Shown piece after piece: positions 23,601-36,300 of a stretch of 64,000 nucleotides of DNA. The DNA lies in assembly GCA_013396915.1 (NCBI GenBank), contig VWZL01002222.1:62001-126000 (forward strand), written 5' to 3'. Position 1 is the first letter of the stretch. The number at the start of each line of letters is the position of its first letter. Below the pieces are notes generated by a model. The model saw nothing but the letters and a program-made list of their open reading frames with translations. It was not told the origin of the DNA and ran no database searches. The position numbers and the translations under genes were made by a program. The DNA comes from Stercorarius parasiticus. Taxonomy: Eukaryota > Chordata > Aves > Charadriiformes > Stercorariidae.

Positions 23601-26407
23601 ACCACATTAAAAGAACCAATCCAGATTGTTATTCTGACTTAAATGTGCAGGCTTGGTAGATAACACCTATGTGAATGAGAACCAGAGTATGTAAGCGTGT
23701 CCTTGGAGCCACTCAGAAAACCCTATGTGCAAGGTCTCGTTACTGTGGAACGGCAATCAGGACTACCTCAGTTTAATGTTCTCTGCAACACTGCTTATCA
23801 GGTTTCTAACCCATTTCTTCGTACAGGAATCAGAACAGTTCATAGGAACATTACAGATGGTCTCTCCCAAGAGAGCAACTAATTGTAAAAGGGGAATTCT
23901 TTTCCTGTCAGGTTTATGACTTAAAATATATGGGCAAACACACCAACCATCTTCCTTCAGTTGCTAAGAGATCTCAAATTCAAGGCACTGAAATGGCACA
24001 GTGAGGTGCATAGCTCTGTGGTGTATTGCTAGTGGTTCCACATGCGCTCATGTTATACTGACTAAGCTCTAGAGCTGGGCAGACATTTTCTTTTGACACA
24101 ACAATTTTTCCCCAGGAAATTCCAAATCATTGGCACAGGATCTGCTCAGATGTTACACCGACATCAGCACAAAATAAGAAACAGTCCTGCTTACAACTTT
24201 GGAACAAGCCTTTGCGAAGGAAACTCACAGCTCCATGAATCCTCTGTCTCTCTCTTTCCCCTGTGGCTACTCTGTTAATCAGCCAACCATGTAATGTGGG
24301 TTGCTTTAAAATGCCTTGTGCCAGCCACTAAAAGCCAAGCCTTTAGGTGGTATTTTTTTGTGTATTGCTCTGTCCAGTCCAACTCTCAGCATCAAAAGAT
24401 AAATGGGGAGCTGAAGGTCCACCTTCCAATGAAAAGGCAAAGGTTTGTCTTGTTTCTGTCCCATGACCACGGTAAATTGCACAGGTGAGTGCAACATATT
24501 TCCTCACCTCCACATAAGCTGATTTCAACCAGAGCAAATGGGAAGGCTGGCTGCTACCTCAAGGCCAACATCTGCTTTCCTCTCTCTCCCCTCTCCTTGG
24601 TGTGAGCAAGTCTCCACCTGGTTAGGCCAGCAGGAAATGTGGCAAGCAGATCACCAGACATGTGAAGGGAGTGACAAAGTCAAAAGTAAGTGTATGTGAC
24701 AGTTGCAATTGTTTGTGACTTGAAGATAGTCAACAGCAGCCAGCAGCAGTCAGGAAGTGCAAAGGTCACAGAAAGACACATTGCCAGTTGATGGCATTAT
24801 ATTTCAAGGCCTGGGGAGCAGAAGGAGTGAAAAATAAGGAGCATTTGGACCTAATTAAGCAATAAAAGGAACAAGAGGTTGGGAAAATAAGAGGACACAT
24901 CTCTAAAATAAGGAACATCTCCGTGTAAAATTCCCTTCTTCACTTGGACGCCATCGCTTTCCCAGATCTTTGACACAAGGGAACACCAACCTCAAAACAA
25001 CCATACCTGATGTTCATTCCCATTGTGATACCTGTCAGCATCAGATTCTACCTACGCCAGATTACTATGGCTTAAATAGAGACATGGGGAGAGGGGGGCA
25101 GCTGCCTCCCACTTTCCTGGCTCAAGATATTTTTTTGTAGGCACTGTTGTAAATGGGAAGTAACAAAGGCAGAGCAAATGTGTCACAAAGGCCTCTGCCA
25201 CCATTAAAAACTTCCAAAGCCATACTATTTCTAAAAACATAATATCCTTGCAAAATATACATTTACCTGCACTTAAACCATCAAAAATTAGGAAAAAATC
25301 ATGATCTGTAGAGATGACTGTTGAGAGTAGGTAAGCACGAAACAGTTGTGCTGACTTTCAGCATAGAGTATCAGTGAAATCCAGCACGAACAGGAGATCT
25401 GCCTGGCAGAACAAGAAATGCTGAACCACGCTTTCTAGAGGTAAAAGATTCCCATGCTAAAAAGGTCACTGAAACCTATTGGATCATGAGCATGTGAAGG
25501 TTATGATTACTCTTACTATCACATTTTAAGTCACCATAATCAATGGTCTATAGCAATATATATCAGTATGGCACATAGCTATATAGAGAAATCGGGAAGC
25601 ACCTTCCTGTCCACTTCTCCTAAAGTATCCTCCTACATGGCACAGATCTTTCATTTCCATTAAGTACAACAGAATAGCTTAATTTCTGCTTCAGTTATCA
25701 ATGAAGACAAAAAATCTAAAAAGAGGACAGAAGAGTCATTCTGACTGGTAGAAATATTCCTTCATCTTAATTTCTTACTCTTGCATCAGGAAGCCTAATA
25801 AAGTAAAATCATCAGTTTATAACATGACTGGCATCTGCTTTCTGAAATAGCTAGCTTCAGCTGTCTACAACTTTCCCTAGGTTTTCAACACATTAATGGA
25901 TTAAAATGCAACACACAAAAACAAGTCCTCTACTCCCTTATACCCATGCAGCAGCAGTGAAGTTACAGGTTGCAGAGACTGAATTGAGACCAGAATTTGG
26001 CCAAAACACTGGCCAGATAAACTGCTTGATTGCCACACAATGCACAAATGCCAAATTATTCTTGAACAGGCAGAGGCATGCAGTGCGGCTTTGGCTGGGG
26101 TATATGTGAGGCACAATTTGGCTAGCACATGCTTCTGAGTCTTGCAGGCTGGTTGCATTAAGCACATCTGCATCCTAAAAGCATGACACAGCTCTTGGCT
26201 TTCTGGCCTAGTCTCCTGTAACCTTGCCAGGTTTGGATGACATCATGAATCTACTGTCATGGATTAATATAAAACTATGGTTTGGATCCTTCACTCAAGC
26301 TGCTGTTGTATTTGCCACTGTTTCTCCACATTGCAACAAAGCCTCCGCAGGGTCTGGAATGTCTTCCATATGTGCAGCATATGAAAACCATAGTGAAGTT
26401 AGTTTCC
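20658..26407. other. Unique noncoding sequence, no gene seen
   Basis: Contains a 13-A run at 22709-22721. The longest open frame is 190 codons on the minus strand (22871-23443); it has hydrophobic stretches but no domain I recognise, and other frames over it are also open, as expected in a locally GC-richer patch. It is not called as a gene. Around 22190-22310 there is an AT-rich stretch with forkhead- and homeobox-like words. Confidence 0.5.
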
Positions 26408-26505
26408 TAACTCAGAAGAAACTGAGATGACAGCTGAGAAGAATTGCCCAGTATTTTTGCTAAAAGCTTTTGCAATTATCATTTGGGAACTCCCCCAGAT
26501 TTTTC
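26408..26505 (-). repeat. Probable MIR-type SINE relic (antisense)
   Basis: On the plus strand the words 'cagaagaaactgag', 'cagctgagaag' and 'ttgccca', then 'tttgggaactcccccag', follow the order of the antisense MIR core ('cagatgaggaaactgag', 'cagagagg', 'cttgccca', 'tttgaacccag'). Similarity is patchy, as expected for an element over 100 million years old, and the right half is weak. Confidence 0.45.
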
Positions 26506-26956
26506 CAATGGAAGGATTTTTTTATGCACTGACTCCAGGTTGCGTTTCACGTCTAACCTGAAGATGTGCAAATAACTGCTCTAACAGAGAATGGCGCCGT
26601 ACAATTGGCTTTAATATACTCTAAAAAATGCAATCAGCTGGTGACATTTCAGCAGACAGATGTTGACCATTATACAGGGAGCACAACGGGATTGTGCACA
26701 CACATTCACATGCATATTTCCTATACATGCACAAAGACCTTGTCCTTATAGCCACACAATCACAGAAACCTCAGTCCTCACTCTTAGCATATGCCACAGG
26801 ATTATAAATGATCATTCCTTGAGGAACACCCTGAAAGACTGTAGTAGATAAAATTCTTGTGATACTCCATGACTCTCTAGTTTGTTCTGACAGTGGTATT
26901 CTTCTCAGCAATTGCAACTTCCTTCATTGAACCTCATTACCCCGCATTTATACATT

Positions 26957-26971
26957 AAAAAAAAAAAAAAA
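26957..26971. repeat. A15 homopolymer
   Basis: Fifteen A followed by TTAAATTT. Further A runs lie at about 27056-27065 and 27070-27076. No recognised retroposed body precedes it. Confidence 0.9.
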
Positions 26972-26976
26972 TTAAA

Positions 26977-29130
26977 TTTCTCTGTCCTCTACAATTCACT
27001 AGCAGAGATTAGGAGAAATATATTAAACGAGGCATCTGAAATTTCGTAAGTAATAAAAAAAAAAAGGTAAAAAAAGAGTCACCTTTAGCAAAGAATCTTT
27101 AGTGAGAATTGAGTAATCCAGTTCACACTGGATAGTGCTGACCGTAAGATAAGGAAGAGAGACCTCCAACAGCATTTTTAACATCAAGAAGCAAAAACTT
27201 TTCAAGTCACAAAATGTTCTTACGTATCTTTGATTTTCACTTGAATTGCAATCCAGGAATTAAAAGGAGTTTTTGAAAAATGCCCTTGATCTTAACCCTA
27301 GGCAGATATACAAATAGACTGACATGGACGGTAACGGCATAACCAAAACATTAAACTATTTCATGGAGCTGCTAAGCCCTGCACATGTCAAAAACTTTCA
27401 AAGTTTAAATGAACACCTTGAAAAATTAATTTCTTCACGGTTCCTTATTAAATGATATCTTTTTTTCTTTAATAGAGCATTTTTTTCTCTCCCCAAAAGA
27501 ACATTTGTCATATATATCATCACCCCCCAAACTTCTTTCATCCTTTTTTTTGGTCCTTGACAGATATATGGGGTCTATATGGGTATTTGTAACTCAGGAA
27601 ATACTACTAAGACTTATGAATTCGAAACCACAGCTGAGGTTCAGCAATTCCTTCCACCACTGCAGCTCCAGACTTATCTCTTTGCCAATGGTAAAGGCAA
27701 AATCCTGGCTCTGCTGAGGCAATAGTTTAAAATAAAAACCTTTCAGACTTATAAGAATCTGAACTTCATGCCATGGGAGCATCCTGTATGCATGTATGTA
27801 TGCAGTCAGTCTGAATGACACCCCGCTTGCCCGTTCCTATGCAGCACCATCAACATCAAGACCATCATTCCTGACTCAAACCAGTGTGGAAAAAATTAGG
27901 ACAAATATACTTGTTTTCTGATTTCTTTCTATTTAAAGCCACCTAGTTTCCTTAGTATATTTATAGTGCCCCAGCCCTAAGACTGTATTACCCCAAACTG
28001 GGTATTGCATGAAATCAGGAAGAAAACATAGTAGGTTGATCTGTCTTTATAGTTTGATCTGCAGACACTTGGTCATGAATGAAAAGCATCAAAGAGGGAA
28101 CTGGCAGAGTATCATGAGATCATCTAACCAACCAAACCCAGCTTAAAAAGATTATTAATACCATGCTCTCAGATATTAAATTTAAAATTAATTGGTAATG
28201 AAAACCCAGAGCAAAATTGTGCACTTGGTGATTTCTTGCACAAATGCCCAAAATCTGATTGTAGGAAGTGAATGGGAACATTCCATGAACATCATTGAAT
28301 TAAAACTGACTTTTGAATTTCAATGAATACTCTCAGACCCTTTTCTCCATTTGCTCTGGTATGCACATACCACTCATTCTTGGCTCATAACTGTAGAGCT
28401 GAACACATTAGACATGGTGACTACTAATCATAGTTGGTCTTTGAATGTTTCTAAATTATAGCCTGGGCCATGAATAACCAAAAATGACTATGATTTCAGA
28501 AATGTTGAGTTGTACCTCTTGAAGTGTTTATACCTTTTCAAAACATTTGCTGAGAAAGAAATACTCCCCACGCACATAAGAATAAACTGCCTGCCTTAGA
28601 ATTTGACTTTTTAGAACATTAAGCCCATTCATTCCCAACTCAAAATATCCTTTCAGTGGTTTCCAGTCTAACCAGTAGTTTTCTGCACTAGTTAAAAAAA
28701 CCAGTTCCACAAAGTTTTAAGGTCAGAATAAATTGCTTAATATTTAGTTGAAGTCCATATGCAAAAGGTGATTGCATTTCACCAAGAAGCCCTGACGTAC
28801 TTAATGCTGTGAGCTATACCAAAATATTTCATTCTGTAGGGGACATGGCTATTCAACAAGATACACTTCTGAAGTAGAATTGCTCTGTCGTATACATGCA
28901 CATTTGGAGTCTGAAGTCTTCGTCTTGCACAGAGACTTTAAAATAATTTTCTCCCAGTAGCCAATGAAGAAGTTTGTGTTTAAGGACCAATTGCTTTGCT
29001 TTGGGACTGTAAGCGGGCTTCCACAATAAGTGTGAGCATCAGTAAAAAATGGAGAAATTTTTACATATATACTTAAATTATTCTGTCTAGAACCCTAAGG
29101 TTTTATTGTAAACTTTTAATAATGAAAGTA
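26977..29130. other. Unique noncoding sequence, no gene seen
   Basis: No supported gene. A short phrase near 28110-28130 ('gagatcatctaaccaacc') resembles the CR1 3' region but has no flanking support. Confidence 0.55.
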
Positions 29131-29144
29131 AAAAAAAAAAAAAN
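29131..29144. repeat. Poly-A run ending in an ambiguous base
   Basis: A homopolymer A run ends in a single N at 29144. The N most likely records uncertain homopolymer length in the assembly, not biology. Confidence 0.85.
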
Positions 29145-30235
29145 TCAGCGTATCAACAGATAATGATAAAATGCCTAAAAATCTCTGTTTGAAAGGTGAC
29201 AAACATCAGGCTTCAGTGTGGAATGGGAAAGCTCAGCTATAGCTTCCATTTCAATATTTAAATTCAGAAAGACCAGCTTGTTAGTTGGAGAATGAAGTGC
29301 AGTCTGTCTTTGGCTTACGTTTGATTATAATGAATTTGGGAGCTTAATTTCAAGACTATGTCAAAGCAGTGAATATGTTCCGATGAGAATATTTTATATT
29401 TTTTCTAAATCACTTTTGTGTGATGTCTAAGACCTTCAAAATTACTATTCTTTTAGCTGTCCAGTAAAGTGCTGTACAATTGAAATATAAATTAAACCTG
29501 CCCTGGGTATGCACAAAGGTATTATAAAGAAAACAGGAGACGAGACAAGGTACTGCTCCTTCACCACAAGAACAAATCCTTGTCTTGGTCAGATAGGTCC
29601 CCAAAAGAGCAGCGCTTCTGCCCATAGAAATGAAAACAGCAAAGGTCGTATTCCGACATCAGTCAGTTCCATTTTTTCTGTTCAGGGAGTTTATGCGCGC
29701 TCAGGGCAGTCACCTTTGCAAAGAGGACAAAGAGCAGCAAGGCAGAACCACCTCCTGCACTGCATCTGTGTCAGTGCAGAAGACAAAAGATGTCGTGGCC
29801 TCGCTGAGGACTCGTCTGCTGACTTGTTTCTGTATCAAACTATTGCACATTGTCTTCGTATCTTCTCTTTGTTCGGAATAACTTCTTGCAGAGAAGCCTT
29901 TATACTTTCAGATAATCCAGGAAAAAATAACCTCTTCAAAGTAACCAGCTGGGATACTGGTAACTGTACATATAAGAGCAGCCCTGATGCCAGGGTGGGT
30001 TAGCTTTCTAAGTGCTTAACCAGAATGCTATGTGTTTTGCAGCGTCCACTGAGCTTTAGGAGTTTTGTAACTCCTAAATTATTGGAGCATACTGACTTTT
30101 ACAAATGATCAGTAAGATGATCCTTTTTGAAAATAGAGCTGTCAGGGATACTAAGCCATTATCTTACCCCACTACCCTAAAACTGGGTCAGAAAAACCAA
30201 AACTATTCTTGTCAGTAGTTCATTAAATCCTTTTT
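29145..30235. other. Unique noncoding sequence, no gene seen
   Basis: A 164-codon open frame on the plus strand (29509-30003) resembles no known protein and overlaps a second open frame of 83 codons. It is regarded as chance. Confidence 0.5.
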
Positions 30236-30335
30236 TTGAGAGCTTCCAGTGATGGAGACTCCCCAAGAGTTATAATCTATTCCTAGCAGTCTTCAGCAGC
30301 AGTAAGAGCACGTTTTTTAAGATTCTGCAGGCATC
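30236..30335 (-). repeat. Possible old CR1/L3-type LINE 3' relic
   Basis: On the plus strand 'cttccagtgatggagactcc', then 'aatctattcctagcagtctt' and 'gcacgttttttaagattct', follow the order of the antisense 3' coding end of CR1/L3 elements: 'ggatggagattccacaacc', 'aacctattccagtgct' and 'aaaagttcttcct'. It is much more decayed than the CR1 at 31.3 kb. The call rests only on this order of short matches. Confidence 0.35.
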
Positions 30336-31306
30336 CAAGTAAAAGACTAAAAAAACTAAAATTAGTGTGTCAGAGGTGCAACCACACAATGTGAGTTTAG
30401 CTCACCCTAGTTTCATAACTTTTGTATCTGCATATGCATATGCTGTTCTGTGTATTTGGGGCTGGTTGAAAATGAAAAGTATTTTCTACAAAAGGTTTTA
30501 AAGTTGTTTTCACTTCAGAAAGCTTTAGAATGATAGCTTTAAAACAAACAAGCAAAGAAATTTTTTTTCTCTGTACATTTTATCATTGAAAAGCACTGGA
30601 GAACACCAAAATAGGTTTTCAAAACTTCGATCTAATTTTATTATGCAGGACAATTCCTAGGTCTTGGTAAAGTGAAACTGTGAGTAATTTTTTGTTGCAG
30701 GCAAAAGCAGAAAATTAAGAGATGCAAACCTTTTCAATAAAAAATTTGTCAATATTTTTTTACAAGTCATTAAAACCACATTTACTAACAAAAAAGGATA
30801 CAACAATAGCCCTTTTCATTAAGAACAGCCACCACATGTTTTATGTATTGAAAAGGGATGACTCAAATGAAGAAGCAACTGGTCATAGCAACAGTTCAAC
30901 AGGTTTTATGCAAAAATGAGAACTATGTGGGTAGGATCCAAAAAGCATTAAGTAAGAAACTAGCCTTGGTTTCTACCTCATCTATACATATGTAAGGTGT
31001 ATTTTTGCCAATACTGCTTCCTATATCAGTGGTCTACTGTGAAACTTTGTTATGGGTATGACTCTCTCTGTCTTTTCACGTCCTTTGTGACCTCCTTGGA
31101 GAGAAGAATGTGGTGCACAGTATCTACAGGACTTGCCAAGAAGATGCTTGAAAGGCTCCAGTGTGAAAAGCAGTAACAGGTTTTGGAGAAAACCTCTGCT
31201 GTAAGGTCATTTTTAGCTTTCTTCTCTTTATTTTAAATGCTTTCATCTACATCTCTGTGCAGTTGTTTGCATCCAGTGTCTCTTGCTGGTCTTCTTGCTA
31301 GGTAGA

Positions 31307-32040
31307 AATCATAGAATCATAGCATCACTTAGGTTGGAAAAGACCCTTGGGATCATCAAGTCCAACTATCAACCCCACTCCACAAAGTTCTCCCCTACAC
31401 CATATCCCCTAACACCACATCTAAATGACTTTAAAACACATTCAGGGATGGTGACTCCACCAGCTCCCTGGGCAGCCTATTCCAGTGTCTGACCACTCTT
31501 TCTGTGAAGAATTTTTTCCTAACTTCCAGTCTAAACCTACCCTGTTGCAGCTTGAAGCCATTCCCTCTCGTTCGATGGCTAATTACCTGTGAGAAGAGAC
31601 CAGCACCAACTTCTCTACAATGTCCTTTCAAGTAGTTGTAGAGAGTGATGAGGTCTCCCCTCAGCCNNNNNNNNNNNNNNNNNNNNNNNNNNNNNNNNNN
31701 NNNNNGTGGCCCAAGTGCAGGACCTGGCACTTGGCCTTTTTGAAGCTCATTCCATTAGCGTTGGCCCATCGATCCAATCTATCCAAGTCTCTCTGTAGAG
31801 TCTCCCTATCCTCATGCAGATCAACACTCCCGCTTGACTTGGTATCATCTGCAAACTTACTGATGATACACTCTATGTATGTCCTTATCAAGATCATCAA
31901 TAAAGACATTAAACAGAAATGGTCCCAACACTGAGCCCTGAGGAACATCACTTGTGACCAGCTGCCAGCTGGATTTAACTCCATTGACCACCACTCTTTG
32001 GGACCGTCCAGCCAGCCAGCAGGTCCAGTGTGTGCCCCCA
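31307..32040 (-). mobile_element. CR1 LINE, 5'-truncated, dead copy
   Basis: The element reads on the minus strand, with its 3' terminus at 31307 where the plus strand has 'aatcatagaatcatag', the reverse complement of the short CR1 tail repeats. Reading upstream on the minus strand, residues near 31430-31660 form the CR1 C-terminal block ([24 protein letters not shown]). Beyond the N gap come [11 protein letters not shown], the catalytic FADD box (31844-31855) and VPQGSVLGP (about 31922-31946). Two lesions are visible: a frameshift near 31875-31882 between the VPQGSVLGP and FADD frames, and an in-frame TAA at 31433-31431 after VESPSLNVF. Homology fades at about 32020-32045, so most of the element is missing at the 5' end, the usual fate of CR1. 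No target-site duplication was seen, as is typical of CR1. The copy cannot move itself. Confidence 0.93.
31667..31705. other. Assembly gap, 39 N
   Basis: A run of 39 N interrupts the CR1 between the residues KCQVLHLGH and LRGDL. In CR1 reverse transcriptases these blocks are normally separated by well over 100 codons, so the true missing sequence is probably several hundred bases, or else the gap conceals an internal deletion. Confidence 0.95.
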
Positions 32041-32045
32041 AACAA

Positions 32046-33306
32046 ATCCCTTCACTCTCCCTGCCCAGGCCTCCTTCTCTGGAGTAAATCCATCCAGAGT
32101 TTTCAGCTCCAGGCTGCTGAATCTGCAGACACACTGTACTTCAGATAGACCTTTCTCCATTTCCTCCTTGTGGACATCATTCACCTAAGTTCAGCAGTAA
32201 TTTACCACCTTTCCCAGCAGCTGAGCTGGCTGATTGGCTTTTCCAATCCAGGATCTTGCTGCTCATGGCTCCGTCTACTCTCTGTTCAATGGCTACAATG
32301 ACAGATGAGTGCAGGGGACAGCTGAGGTTCTTCCATCTGCCTAAGCTTAAGGTCTGTCTGTGTCTCCATAGGGAGGAAAGGAGGTGACTATCCTCAGGTA
32401 GATCATGTAGTGTCTGCACTGACAGGTGTTGAGTCAACTGTCTCATTGGCCATGCAGGTCTTACTGGCTTATGCAGAGTGTGGACATCATCTCTTTATTG
32501 TGTGTCTTGATTTCCAACATAACATGACCGAAATGCAAGCCTCCAGTCATATGAGAAGGATACACCAAATGACAAGACGAGCACAGAAAAGGATTGGACG
32601 TCTTATGACTGGGCACAGACCTATCATGAGACAGCTATCGTCACATGCTGTCTGGATGTCCTTTACCATGTGATGGACAAGCATAAATAGGACAACTGGT
32701 CACACAGAGGGATGCACAATTCATCACACCATATGGAACAGTTTAGGTGACCTTCAGATTAAGGCAGTAACAAATCCACTAAAACCAGTTCAAACAGAAA
32801 GGGAAATGCTGGTAAGAGAATTTTTTATGAAAGAATTCAGCAAGGAAAAAAAAAAATCATGGGATTTAATCCAGTGTTCCTCTTGACCAGTAAAATAATA
32901 AGGGGTTTTTTTTTGCTTCTTCATCTAAAAATGAATGTATGCACAAGTCTTGGCCTTGTTCAGAAACAAAATCAATTTTGTTTCTAATTACTTTGCATGG
33001 GGACGTACCATGCAATCCTGATGTTCAAGTAGAACTGCCAACAGACCTGCAAGAACTGGAGGATTAGACTACATATTACTAAGATTATAGCAAGATATTA
33101 TTGGGAGTCTGCTGGAATTTTTGTGAGGTTACCAGTTTGCTGTCTTAAGAGCTGTCAGGTTAAACTGATTAATCATCTCCTTATGGCTGCAAGAAGCATT
33201 ATGGGCCACTGTTGGGAAAAGAACAGAGTTCTTAGGAGAGAAGAATAGCTTTGGAAAATCTAAGAAGTTGTCTCAATGGAAAAATTGACAGAACCCTTGA
33301 AAGATA
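32046..33306. other. Unique noncoding sequence upstream of the CR1
   Basis: Immediately beyond the CR1 truncation point the sequence stays open on the minus strand for some distance (to about 32446) but no longer matches CR1 or any family I recognise. No gene is called. Confidence 0.5.
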
Positions 33307-33330
33307 AATTATATGCTGAATTATATGCTG
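33307..33330. repeat. 12-bp tandem duplication
   Basis: The unit AATTATATGCTG occurs twice in perfect tandem. A small local duplication. Confidence 0.9.
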
Positions 33331-36300
33331 TATACAATTTGTCTGAAAGCACTTTTTCAGCTGCATCACTAAGAATGTTGCCTGTTTTCCAGAGCCAAGA
33401 GGTTTATAGCTGATGTTTCACTCCAGCTCACCATCACTGGAAGTAGCATATGGAATGGAAATGAAAGCAAGCAGGCTACTGTACTTCTGTGGTCTTCTGT
33501 TGCCTACTGTGACCATGGGATAGGATTCATCAGGTGCATAATTTATGGCTGAAATGATACTTTGAGATCTGTCGGCATGGTTCTCATTGATTTCCACAAA
33601 AAGGCTGAAGTTTTAGACTATTTGTGGCTTAGGAACAAATTGTGCTTTTAAAGAGATGCAACAATACCGTTCCTGATACTGTAGTTTGATAGACTCAATA
33701 GCACAATTCAAAGCTCATTTGTTCGTATTACCAAATCTTCATTGATTCATTGTAAAAATTCTTTGAAAAAGCACAATAAAAATTTAAGTCATTCACATAA
33801 GAAAGAACATTTTGTACTTCCCATCAGATTTGTTTTCTCCTCTACCATTTGTTTTGCAGGGAAAGCCTGCACTCTCTCCATGGGCAACTCCAAATTCAGT
33901 GACCACGGGGGGAGTCCCAGGCAAAAAGCAGTAGCCTCATGGAGCCCAGCTCTTGTGCAGAAAAGGCTGCCCTGCATTTGACTACTAGAACAAAGCACAC
34001 TTCAAAGTACTGAAAAGTTCAAGCCTGCCCTTAGTTAGGTCAGTGAAAACGTTTCCATGGGTCTGAATTGCCAAGGTAGAGCCACAATTCTGAAAACCCC
34101 AACTGGCTTGCTGCTCTGCATGTAGGCAGCTCACCAAGGCCTGATGAATAATGAAGTGAAAATCTAACCAGCTAATGATTTCAAGAAAGGAGAAACATTT
34201 AAATAAGGAGAACAGACTCACCTCCTCTTTCTACAGTTTTGCCTTGCCAGCCAAGAGCAAATATTTCTTCTACAACAGAGAGACACTTTCAGAGTGCTCA
34301 ATTAAAGTCAAGATTATCGGTTCCATGTAAATCCATGCAACTGTACCATTTATATCAGTTGGACATGTGGCCCATTACTGGTAAAGTTTCAGGGACTTGT
34401 TCCAGATTTCATCAGAGGGATGAAGGAGGAAAGGCACTGGCACTCTTTTTTAAGGCGTATTTGTACTGTCAAAGAAGAATAACTGAGCCATATAGTATGG
34501 GAGAACTAGAGATCACATCAAAAATACCAGGGATGCATGACATCCATTACTGGGCTGTTATTATCAAAACCAGTTCTTAGAAGCAAGTATGCAAAATACC
34601 GTAAGGGCAGTTAGGAAAATATCAGTGAGTCAGATACAGGGAGGTATGCCAAAAACTAGTGAACAAATTCAGTTCTTGCAGGAATACCGTAAAGTAACTG
34701 TTTTCCTGAAGTATCTGTTGCTTCTTTTCACACTTTCTTAGCACACTTCATATTCCAGGTTAGGAGCTTTGGTGTGTCTTTGATGTCTGTAGCAACAGGG
34801 GAAATGCCAGTTAAATTGTCACTTTTCTCAAACTCCCTGTCAAAGGCACATCTACTCTCACACGCAAAATCAGTAGTGCTTAGTCAGATTAAATGTAGGA
34901 TTAGTAAAAGGATATGGATGTTTGTATTAATTGATTTTCTTTTTTCTTACTTAAAAAAAATTGAAAAATTCCTAACTGTGGTTATTAGACTAACTATGTC
35001 TGCATCTCATGAAAGAGGACAACCTAAATTCTTGAGGAGACCTCACTGTGGGCATCCACATTTTTACAAGTATTCAAGGCCTACTTTTCCATAATGCTAA
35101 AAACAGACTAAAAATCAAAGTGAGATCTTTAAAAATGTGAAGGAAGTGATGCTCAGTTCCCATTTGACTGTCCATAACAACTAACCTTTAAAATATTACA
35201 AAGCATGGGTAACATTCCGCTCTCATATACACACCCCTGTGATGCTGCTTCATATGATGTCATGGAAAAGGAAGAGTACCAGTACAAAAGGTTTGATGGA
35301 ATTTGACGTGAGGACTATAAAAGGCTCTATTTCTGTTCTTGGGATTGAATTATCTGGTCAGAGTTCTATAGCAAGTTACTCTCTGCAATCATGAATGCAG
35401 CCGTTTTGTTAAGCAATTTGTTTGCTCATCCCCATGCTGGCAAGTATCGCTACCTCTAAGTGAGAATGGAACCTTACAAAGCAGAAGATCAGATACTACC
35501 ATGCTGATCAGTCCCTTACTGTGACAAAAGCTTCTCTGAAATCAAATGGATTATCTTCAGTATAAGCTACAGTTCATTCAACTTTTGCAGCTATCAGGTA
35601 TCAAGCTCATATTTTTTTATATGGTAGCCAAAACCAGCAACAGCCTGGAAAGCTAGGAGTCTCCATGACTACCACACTCCACAGAGCTCTGCCCACTGAA
35701 TGCTCAATGAACATAAAAGAACTAAAAAGAAGAGCAAACTAACGTTTCTAAAAAGACACCACATCTTCAAGGAACTGTACAATGAGGCAAAAATATTATC
35801 TCTAGCAGAAACCTTATGTTAGAAGTTTGCTTTCATTAGCTGTTCCGATGGAAAGCAAAGACACTAGTCAAGGAGACAAATCAAGTCCAGGTGGGGACTG
35901 GGAAAAAATGCAGAGTAATGGAGCGATGTATTCCTGAGCTGGCATGTGATGGCTACAGCCAAAGATTGACTGTGTAGCATAGCAGATACCGCAACATTTC
36001 CTCATGTACCACCACCCTATTCATTGAAGTGAGGAATCCTCTTCTCTGATCTCAGTTTATATCCAGGCTAAACACAGTAGATCTGGGGAACAGTTTTCAA
36101 TTCCCATTTACTGTAAATCTAGCCCAGCACTTTCCGTACAAATTGGAGAGGTAAAGACTTTACAGCTTTCCAAATGTCTGTGCCTTGGCTAATAGGCCAA
36201 CACTGTTCCATACTGCAGTGATCCGACTCTAACTAAAGCAGTCTTAATGACCCACAAAAGAAATCTAGTCCTGAAATGAGAGCACAGTCTTCTTGACTAC

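Noticed and set aside
28105..28135. CR1-like phrase 'gagatcatctaaccaacc'
   Set aside because: No CR1 sequence on either side of the phrase.
29509..30003. 164-codon open frame as a gene
   Set aside because: No domain, overlaps another open frame, and no initiation or splice context that sets it apart from chance.
32046..32446. Minus-strand open frames upstream of the CR1, possibly its N-terminal extension
   Set aside because: Residues no longer match CR1 reverse transcriptase beyond about 32040, so the element is taken as truncated there.
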